Origin: Streptomyces sp. CG1
GTDB taxonomy: Bacteria; Actinomycetota; Actinomycetes; Streptomycetales; Streptomycetaceae
NCBI RefSeq assembly: GCF_041080625.1
Contig: NZ_CP163518.1
Coordinates: 3,348,001 to 3,412,000, forward strand
Length of the DNA: 64,000 nt
Direction of reading: 5' to 3'
The position numbers and the translations under genes are program-made. Shown here one piece after another: positions 58,475-64,000 of the stretch. Below the pieces are notes generated by a model that saw only the letters and a program-made list of their open reading frames with translations, was not told the origin of the DNA and did no database searches. Every line of letters begins with the position of its first letter. The first letter of the stretch is position 1.

Positions 58475-59594
58475 CCGCTCCCCGGTGAGGGCCCCTGGGG
58501 ATCTGCCGGCGCCGCAGCCGTCAAGGCGCCGCAGCCGCCCCACCGTTCACCCCGGTGCCTGGTGGCTCTGGGCGCTCAGCCTGGGTACGGCCGCCACCCG
58601 CACCACCAACCCCCTCCTCCTCGCCCTCCTCATATCCGTCTCCGCCTACGTCGTGGCAACGCACCGCATCCCCACCCCCACCTCCCGCGCCTACACCGCC
58701 TTCGCCCAGCTCGCCCTCGCCGTTCTCCTCATCCGTCTCCTCTTCGCGGTGGCGCTGGGCTCGCCCATCCCCGGCACCCACACCCTCCTCACCCTCCCCG
58801 AAGTCCCGCTCCCCCACTGGGCACAGGGCATCCGCCTGGGCGGAAAGGTCACGGCGGAGGCGCTCGTGTTCGCCGGTTACGACGGGCTCAAGCTCGCCAC
58901 CCTCCTGATCTGCGTCGGCGCGGCGAACGCGCTCGCCGGCCCGGCCCGCCTGCTCAAATCCCTGCCCGGCGCCCTGTACGAGACCGGGGTCGCCGTGGTC
59001 GTCGCGCTCACCTTCGCGCCGCACCTGATCGCCGACGTCCAGCGGCTGCGTGCCGCCCGCCGGCTGCGCGGCCGCCCCGACCGGGGCCTGCGCGGTCTGC
59101 TGCAGGTCGGACTGCCCGTTCTGGAGGGCGCGTTGGAACGCTCGGTCGCGCTCGCCGCCGCGATGGAGGCCCGCGGCTACGGCCGCAGTGCCGAGGTCCC
59201 CGCCCGTGTCCGTCGCACGACGGCCGCGCTCACGCTCGGCGGTCTGCTCGGCGTGTGCGCGGGGGCGTACGGGCTGCTCACCGCGGAGGGCGGCACCTAC
59301 GGCATCCCGCTGCTGCTGGCCGGTGTCGCCGCCGCGCTCGCGGGGCTCCGGCTCGGCGGCCGGCGTTCGCTGCGCACCCGGTACCGCCCCGACCCCTGGG
59401 ACGCGCGGGCCTGGCTGGTCGCCGGTTCCGGCGCCGCCGTCGCCGCGCTGCTCACCCTGGCCTCCGGCAGGTACCCCGATGCCCTGCACCCGGGTGCCGT
59501 TCCCCTCGTCGCCCCCACCCTCCCCCTGTGGCCCGCCGCGGCGATCCTCCTCGCCCTGCTCCCCGCCCTCGTCATCCCCAAGGAGCCGTCGTGA
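58461..59594 (+). CDS. ECF transporter transmembrane component EcfT (CbiQ family)
   Basis: A protein of 377 residues. The ATG at 58461 overlaps the previous gene by 14 bp. It has membrane helices from about residue 30, then the cytoplasmic coupling region with two EcfT signature motifs, RLRAARRLRGRPDRG and AAAMEARGYGRS (the Ala-Arg-Gly motifs that contact the ATPases). Further helices follow at the C-terminus, which is longer than in the standard 260-residue family. It links the S component to the ATPase pair. Confidence 0.92.
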   Translation: MRPGNRSPVRAPGDLPAPQPSRRRSRPTVHPGAWWLWALSLGTAATRTTNPLLLALLISVSAYVVATHRIPTPTSRAYTAFAQLALAVLLIRLLFAVALGSPIPGTHTLLTLPEVPLPHWAQGIRLGGKVTAEALVFAGYDGLKLATLLICVGAANALAGPARLLKSLPGALYETGVAVVVALTFAPHLIADVQRLRAARRLRGRPDRGLRGLLQVGLPVLEGALERSVALAAAMEARGYGRSAEVPARVRRTTAALTLGGLLGVCAGAYGLLTAEGGTYGIPLLLAGVAAALAGLRLGGRRSLRTRYRPDPWDARAWLVAGSGAAVAALLTLASGRYPDALHPGAVPLVAPTLPLWPAAAILLALLPALVIPKEPS

Positions 59595-61321
59595 TCCGCT
59601 TCGAGGATGTCAGCGTGACGTACGAAGGCATGGCCGAACCCACCGTCCGGGGTGTCGACTTCGAGGTGCCGGAAGGCGAACTGGTGCTGCTCGTCGGCCC
59701 GTCCGGGGCCGGCAAGTCGACCGTGCTCGGCGCGGTGAGCGGGCTGGTGCCGCACTTCGCCGGCGGCACCCTGCGCGGACGCGTCACCGTGGCCGGCCGT
59801 GACACCCGTACCCACAAGCCGCGCGAACTCGCCGACGTGGTCGGCACGGTGGGGCAGGATCCGCTCGCCCACTTCGTGACGGACACGGTCGAGGACGAAC
59901 TCGCCTACGGAATGGAGTCGTTGGGCCTGGCCCCGGAGGTGATGCGCCGCCGGGTCGAGGAAACCCTGGACCTGCTGGGCCTGGCGGGACTGCGGAACCG
60001 CCCGATCGCCACCCTCTCCGGCGGACAGCGGCAGCGGGTCGCGATCGGCTCGGTCCTCACCCCGCACCCTCAGGTGCTGGTCCTGGACGAGCCGACCTCG
60101 GCGCTGGACCCGGCCGCGGCGGAAGAGGTCCTGGCCGTGCTCCAGCGTCTCGTGCACGACCTGGGTACGACGGTCCTGCTGGCCGAGCACCGCCTGGAAC
60201 GCGTGATCCACTACGCCGACCGGGTCGCCCTGCTCCCCGCACCCGGCGAACCTCTGATCGTCGGCACCCCGGCCGAGGTGATGGCCGTGTCCCCGGTCCA
60301 CCCCCCGGTGGTCGCCCTGGGCCGCCTGGCCGACTGGTCCCCGCTCCCTCTGACCGTCCGAGACGCCCGCCGCCGCGCCTCTGAACTACGCGAACGCCTG
60401 TCCTCCGCAGCTGCGGGCAGTCGTGCCGCCGGGGCGGTGCCAGTCCCGCAGCAGGCGGCACCCGGCAAGCTCCGGCAAGCGGCCCCGCCCCCGGCCGGCA
60501 CCCGCACCGGGCGCCGCTCCCTCTTCCGTCGCCGTTCCTCCCCCGCCCCCCACCCCGAGGCCCGGCAGACTCACATCGCCGAGGTGACAGCCCTCTCCGT
60601 CCGCCGAGCCCGTATGGACGCCCTGCGCCACATAGACCTGACCGTCGCCCCCGGCGAAACCATCGCCCTCATGGGGCGCAACGGTGCGGGCAAGTCCACC
60701 CTCCTCGCCTCCCTCGTCGGACTCCTCGTCCCCGCCACCGGCAGCGTCCGCGTCGGCGGAGTCGACCCCCACCGCACCACACCCCCCGACCTCGTCCGCC
60801 GCGTGGGCCTCGTCCCGCAGGAGCCGCGTGACCTGCTCTACGCCGACACGGTGGCCGACGAGTGCGCGGCGGCCGACCGGGATGCCGGCGCCGAGCCGGG
60901 CACCTGCCGGGCACTGGTGTCGGAGCTGCTGCCCGGGATCACGGACGACACGCATCCCCGCGATCTCTCCGAAGGCCAGTGCCTGGCGCTCGCCCTGGCC
61001 GTCGTACTGACCGCTCGCCCACCCCTCCTGCTGCTCGACGAGCCGACGCGCGGCCTGGACTACGCGGCCAAGGCCCGCCTGGTGACCGTGTTGCGCGGGC
61101 TCGCCGCCAAGGGGCACGCGATCGTGCTGGCCACGCATGACGTGGAGCTGGCGGCCGAGATCGCGCACCGCGTGGTGCTGCTCGCCGAGGGGGAAGTGAT
61201 CGCCGACGGGCCGACCGCGCAGATCGTCGTCTCCTCGCCGTCCTTCGCGCCGCAGGTGACGAAGATCCTCGCCCCGCAGCAGTGGCTGACCGTGGCCGAG
61301 GTGCGCGAGGCCCTCGCATGA
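59591..61321 (+). CDS. Fused double ECF ATPase (EcfA-EcfA')
   Basis: A protein of 576 residues from a GTG at 59591, GTGA-overlapped with the EcfT stop. The first ABC domain has Walker A GPSGAGKST at residues 36-44, signature LSGGQRQRVAIG and Walker B VLVLDEPTSALD. A basic Pro/Arg-rich linker of about 100 residues follows. The second ABC domain has Walker A GRNGAGKST near 362-370, a degenerate signature LSEGQCLALALA and Walker B LLLLDEPTRGLD. It powers the ECF transporter. The two sites are probably not equivalent. Confidence 0.94.
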   Translation: MIRFEDVSVTYEGMAEPTVRGVDFEVPEGELVLLVGPSGAGKSTVLGAVSGLVPHFAGGTLRGRVTVAGRDTRTHKPRELADVVGTVGQDPLAHFVTDTVEDELAYGMESLGLAPEVMRRRVEETLDLLGLAGLRNRPIATLSGGQRQRVAIGSVLTPHPQVLVLDEPTSALDPAAAEEVLAVLQRLVHDLGTTVLLAEHRLERVIHYADRVALLPAPGEPLIVGTPAEVMAVSPVHPPVVALGRLADWSPLPLTVRDARRRASELRERLSSAAAGSRAAGAVPVPQQAAPGKLRQAAPPPAGTRTGRRSLFRRRSSPAPHPEARQTHIAEVTALSVRRARMDALRHIDLTVAPGETIALMGRNGAGKSTLLASLVGLLVPATGSVRVGGVDPHRTTPPDLVRRVGLVPQEPRDLLYADTVADECAAADRDAGAEPGTCRALVSELLPGITDDTHPRDLSEGQCLALALAVVLTARPPLLLLDEPTRGLDYAAKARLVTVLRGLAAKGHAIVLATHDVELAAEIAHRVVLLAEGEVIADGPTAQIVVSSPSFAPQVTKILAPQQWLTVAEVREALA

Positions 61322-62223
61322 CTGGCCCGCGCCCGAGCGCCCCCCGCCCGAAAGCCCGGCTGCACGTCGTCCGGCTCGGCCCCCGCTCGATCGCCGCACT
61401 CACGCTGGTCAGCGCGGTCGGTGTGATCGCCTTCGGCTGGCCCTTCCTCGCCCCGCCCGCCTCGCAGCTGAGCGCCCACGCCCAGGACGCGCCCTGGCTC
61501 TTCGCGGGCCTCCTCGTCCTCCTGGTCGCGGTCGTGGCGGCGACGATCTCCGAGTCTGATCTCGGCCCGAAGGCCGTGGCCATGCTGGGTGTGCTGGCCG
61601 CGACGGGGGCCGCGCTGCGGCCGATCGGCGCGGGGACGGCCGGGATCGAGCCGATGTTCTTTCTGCTGGTGCTCAGCGGGCGGGTGCTGGGCCCTGGCTT
61701 CGGCTTCACGCTGGGCTCGGTGACGATGTTCGCGTCCGCGCTGCTCACGGGCGGGGTCGGGCCGTGGCTGCCGTTCCAGATGCTGTCGATGGGCTGGTTC
61801 ACGATGGGGGCCGGGCTGCTGCCGGGCCCGGTCCGGCTGCGGGGCCGTCTCGAACTGCTCCTGCTCGCGGGCTACGGCTTCCTGGCCGCCTTCGCCTACG
61901 GCACGGTCATGAATCTGGCCGGCTGGCCCTTCATGGGCGCCGCCGCCTCGGACATCTCCTTCGACGCCCACTCCTCCGTCCCCGCCAATCTGGCCCGTTT
62001 CGCCGCCTACTGCCTGGCCACCTCGCTCGGCTGGGACCTCGGCCGGGCCGTCTGCACGGTGGTGCTGACCGTCGCCCTCGGTCCGGCCGTGCTGCGCGCG
62101 CTGCGCCGGGCCACACGGAGGGCCGCGTTCGAGACCGCGGTCACATTCGACCCCCGAGAACCCTCACCCGACGGATACGGCGCCTCACCCAGCGGCACCG
62201 CACCGGTGAAGCACCCCACATGA
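61318..62223 (+). CDS. ECF transporter S component, large cobalamin-type
   Basis: A protein of 301 residues from the ATG at 61318, ATGA-overlapped with the ATPase stop. The N-terminus is basic. Six or seven hydrophobic segments include SIAALTLVSAVGVIAFGWPF, FMLLVLSGRVLGPGFGFTLG-like (FFLLVLSGRVLGPGFGFTLG) and AGYGFLAAFAYGTVMNLAGW. The pattern GPWLPFQMLSMGWFTMGAGL is typical of S components that bind vitamin rings. With the riboswitch upstream, cobalamin is the most likely substrate. It is larger than the usual 180-200 residues. Confidence 0.88.
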   Translation: MTGPRPSAPRPKARLHVVRLGPRSIAALTLVSAVGVIAFGWPFLAPPASQLSAHAQDAPWLFAGLLVLLVAVVAATISESDLGPKAVAMLGVLAATGAALRPIGAGTAGIEPMFFLLVLSGRVLGPGFGFTLGSVTMFASALLTGGVGPWLPFQMLSMGWFTMGAGLLPGPVRLRGRLELLLLAGYGFLAAFAYGTVMNLAGWPFMGAAASDISFDAHSSVPANLARFAAYCLATSLGWDLGRAVCTVVLTVALGPAVLRALRRATRRAAFETAVTFDPREPSPDGYGASPSGTAPVKHPT

Positions 62224-62508
62224 CCCAGATCACCTACGATCCAAAACAGTAGTAACAAATGTCCGATATATCCCTCAGTGCACCCCTACTGACCTGCGCA
62301 TTGAGACCCACGCCACAGAGCCGACGTTTCCCATCGATCCGGCCACAACTAGTAAAAGGGGTCATTGCGGACCTACTTCGAGCCTGCTTGTCTGGATGAC
62401 GTCGCCAGGCGCCACGAGCCCTCCCGGGCCGCGGCGCCGACGTATGCGGCCACCGCGTGTGGCCCTGCCGTACGGGCGACCCCCTGTCCCCGACGCAAGA
62501 GGTTCTCC
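62224..62508. other. Intergenic region before the SLT-type gene
   Basis: The region is AT-richer near 62250-62370 (CCGATATATCC, CACAACTAGTAAAAGGGG), suggesting promoters. I looked for a c-di-AMP riboswitch core here, as found upstream of some Streptomyces cell-wall hydrolase genes, and did not find it. No coding sequence is seen; an open frame from 62365 is probably leader. Confidence 0.4.
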
Positions 62509-62922
62509 GTGTCCGTCTCCTTCATCCGTCGCATCGCTTCCCCGAAGAAGGCCCTCACCGTCGCCGCCGTGGCCGCCGCCACCGCCGGTATGGCGCTCTC
62601 CGCGGCGCCCGCCCAGGCCGCCCCGGCCTCGGCCTCCTCCGCTCAGGCGATCGCGAAGAAGATGATCCCGGACGCCGCGCAGTTCAACGCGTTCAGCAAG
62701 ATCGTCTCGCACGAGAGCGGCTGGAACCCGTCCGCCACCAACAGCTCCTCCGGCGCCTACGGCCTGGTCCAGGCCCTGCCGGCCTCGAAGATGGCTTCCG
62801 CCGGCGCCGACTGGAAGACCAACCCGGCCACCCAGATCAAGTGGGGCCTGGACTACATGAACTCCCGCTACGGCAGCCCGGTCAAGGCCTGGAGCTTCTG
62901 GCAGGCGAACGGCTGGTACTGA
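62509..62922 (+). CDS. Secreted transglycosylase (SLT)-like small protein
   Basis: A protein of 137 residues from the GTG at 62509, with AGAGG upstream. The signal is KKALTVAAVAAATAGMALSA ending AQAA. The domain reads FSKIVSHESGWNPSATNSSS with the catalytic-type Glu in SHESGW, then GAYGLVQALPASKMAS, and ends WSFWQANGWY. This is the minimal transglycosylase fold often seen in actinobacterial resuscitation-like proteins, and it cleaves peptidoglycan glycan strands. A perfect terminator follows. Confidence 0.9.
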   Translation: MSVSFIRRIASPKKALTVAAVAAATAGMALSAAPAQAAPASASSAQAIAKKMIPDAAQFNAFSKIVSHESGWNPSATNSSSGAYGLVQALPASKMASAGADWKTNPATQIKWGLDYMNSRYGSPVKAWSFWQANGWY

Positions 62923-63031
62923 GCCGCGCCCCCGCCTGACGAGGCTGTCGCGCCGCTGCACCAGCGCGCGATCCGGGGCGGCGCCGCCCGGTACGACCCG
63001 TTGTGGTCGACGGCGCCCCTGTCGAGCAACC

Positions 63032-63061
63032 GCACCCTCGCCCCCCGCTGGGCGAGGGTGC
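63032..63061 (+). terminator. Perfect 12-bp stem terminator
   Basis: GCACCCTCGCCC at 63032-63043 pairs without mismatch with GGGCGAGGGTGC at 63050-63061 across a 6-base loop. It follows the SLT-type gene by about 110 bp and precedes the DUF1275 gene. Confidence 0.75.
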
Positions 63062-63149
63062 GCTCGTATGTCCGGGCGTTGCAGCGAGTTTCCCGCGGGC
63101 CCGTGGTGGAGTGGTCCCCACCCTGTCCGTCCGGTCCAGCGGAGGCACC

Positions 63150-63881
63150 ATGACGACGGCACCGCCAGCGCGGGCGTCCGCCCCCGACCCGGAGACGCGC
63201 GGGCTACGGCTGGTGCTGGTACTGCTCGTCCTGACCGTGGTGAGCGGGCTGATCGACGCCGTCAGCTATCTGGGCCTCGGCCGGGTCTTCACGGCCAACA
63301 TGACCGGCAACGTGGTCGTCCTGGGCTTCGCGGCGGCCGGCGCGCCCGGCTTCTCCGTGCCGCACACGGCCACCTCACTGATCTGCTTCCTGCTCGGCGC
63401 GGTGGCGGGCGGCCGGGTGGCGGCCCGCGTCGGACGGGGGTCCCCCCGGTCGGGCGGAGCCGGGACCGGGGCAGGCTCCCGGCGCCGCTGGACCCGGCTG
63501 ACGCTCGGCGCCGAGGCGATCCTGGTCGGTGTCTCGGCGGCGGTGGCCTTTGTCCGGCCGGACACCCCTGGCACCCGCTACGCCCTGATCGCCCTGACCG
63601 CCTTCGCGATGGGCCTGCGCAACGCGACCGTCCGCAAACTGGGTATCGCCGACCTCACCACGACCGTCCTGACCATGACCCTGACCGGCCTGGCCTCCGA
63701 GTCCCGCCTCGGTGACGCCACCGGCCACCGCTCACCGCGCCGTACGGCGTCGGTGGTCGCGATGTTCCTGGGCGCCTGCCTGGGCGCACTGCTGGTCCTC
63801 CATCACGGCCTGGGCATCCCGCTGCTGATCGCGGCGGTGGCGTCGGGCGTGCTGGCGGTGGTGGCGTCCGGCCGGGAATGA
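63150..63881 (+). CDS. DUF1275 (YoaK-type) membrane protein
   Basis: A protein of 243 residues from the ATG at 63150, with GGAGG upstream. The family motif IDAVSYLGLGRVFTANMTGN is at residues 36-55. Six hydrophobic segments are seen. Between the third and fourth is a hydrophilic loop (RVGRGSPRSGGAGTGAGSRR) that is encoded by a dispersed GC-rich repeat. Function in the family is unknown, possibly transport. Confidence 0.88.
   Translation: MTTAPPARASAPDPETRGLRLVLVLLVLTVVSGLIDAVSYLGLGRVFTANMTGNVVVLGFAAAGAPGFSVPHTATSLICFLLGAVAGGRVAARVGRGSPRSGGAGTGAGSRRRWTRLTLGAEAILVGVSAAVAFVRPDTPGTRYALIALTAFAMGLRNATVRKLGIADLTTTVLTMTLTGLASESRLGDATGHRSPRRTASVVAMFLGACLGALLVLHHGLGIPLLIAAVASGVLAVVASGRE
63436..63475. 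repeat. Dispersed GC-rich hairpin repeat inside the DUF1275 gene
   Basis: GGGGGTCCCCCCGGTCGG through GAGCCGGGACCGGGG resembles the reverse complement of the elements at 46567 and 49911. It encodes a cytoplasmic-loop stretch of the protein without a frameshift. Confidence 0.5.
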
Positions 63882-63921
63882 GCCGTACGGATCCAGTGCC
63901 CCGGCAGGCAACGTCTGCCCG

Positions 63922-64000
63922 TCAGGGAGCGGCGTCCGGTGCGTGCTCTCGGCGTGCCGGGCGCAAGTCCTCGTACGGGATGTACTTGGGCTTGTGCCCG
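63922..64000 (-). CDS. C-terminal end of an unidentified gene
   Basis: Only the last 26 codons are visible. They read GHKPKYIPYEDLRPARREHA and end PDAAP at a TGA at 63922. The gene begins to the right of the window. A small GGCAG...CTGCC hairpin lies just beyond its stop, at 63903-63919. No family call is possible. Confidence 0.5.
   Translation of the reverse strand, partial: GHKPKYIPYEDLRPARREHAPDAAP

Noticed and set aside
58562..61321. A 919-codon open frame through EcfT and the ATPase
   Set aside because: The first 343 codons are an Arg/Pro-rich shadow of EcfT. The true ATPase starts at the GTG at 59591.
62224..62508. Possible c-di-AMP (ydaO) riboswitch before the SLT-type gene
   Set aside because: Such elements precede some Streptomyces cell-wall hydrolases, but the conserved core motifs were not found here.
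1..64000. tRNA genes, CRISPR arrays, insertion sequences, integrases and BGC core enzymes
   Set aside because: Read on both strands, none showed recognisable sequence. tRNAs can be missed by eye, and a tRNAscan run would settle this.

Overview
The base composition is very GC-rich, codons are strongly biased to G/C at the third position, and GTG, TTG and even CTG starts occur. Together with the gene content (prim-pol-like protein, Scr1-type XRE/DUF6879 pair, F420-type LLM oxidoreductase, KstR-type regulator, GH54 arabinofuranosidase, DUF5336 protein) this points to a chromosome segment of a Streptomyces or close relative. No replication origin, CRISPR array, rRNA, recognisable tRNA or intact insertion sequence was seen.

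Layout. 0-12 kb: end of a lipoprotein gene, prim-pol-like gene, TetR regulator, Rsm22-like methyltransferase, a Bcr-type MFS/serine hydrolase pair, a decayed Gfo/Idh/MocA oxidoreductase, SDR, D-Ala-D-Ala carboxypeptidase, an ABC-permease relic, aldo/keto reductase, NTF2-like and DoxX proteins. 11.9-12.3 kb: RNase P RNA on the minus strand. 12.3-17.7 kb: AraC/EamA pair, TetR with a divergent FAD monooxygenase, MerR plus membrane protein. 17.7-25.4 kb: housekeeping block (RNB nuclease, YaaA, KDPG aldolase, RNase H/phosphatase, zinc-ribbon protein, Nif3-like protein), then a large hypothetical protein and a 51-residue protein with two GRHRxP motifs. 25.4-28.5 kb: SDR, alcohol dehydrogenase and MaoC hydratase behind a KstR-type operator. 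28.7-32.5 kb: histidine kinase and response regulator separated by a reverse-strand GH54 arabinofuranosidase. 32.5-38.2 kb: truncated sigma-factor stub, two MFS exporters (one with an unusual C-terminal domain), a thiolase-fold lipid-transfer protein behind a second KstR-type operator, and a methyltransferase.

38.2-42.8 kb is a small accessory island rich in broken or shortened genes: lipoprotein, secreted protein, frameshifted XRE regulator, DUF6879-type fusion, N-terminally altered SHOCT protein and a frameshifted hypothetical, with repeated GATTGCG motifs and a 9-bp perfect hairpin. 42.9-50 kb: amidase, DUF5336 protein, LLM oxidoreductase, lipoprotein, and a tightly coupled glycosyltransferase/methyltransferase/alpha-alpha-barrel operon. 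50-56.2 kb: KstR-like regulator with its own operator, AraC regulator, I36-type inhibitor, lipoprotein, ferredoxin, aldehyde dehydrogenase and metallo-beta-lactamase-fold hydrolase.

56.3-62.2 kb is the most coherent system: a cobalamin riboswitch followed by five translationally coupled genes. These encode a secreted, membrane-anchored prenyltransferase/squalene-cyclase-fold protein, a second anchored surface protein, an EcfT permease, a fused double ECF ATPase and a large ECF S component. It looks like a vitamin B12 uptake system with its own cell-surface capture proteins. A small SLT-type secreted protein and a DUF1275 membrane protein close the window.
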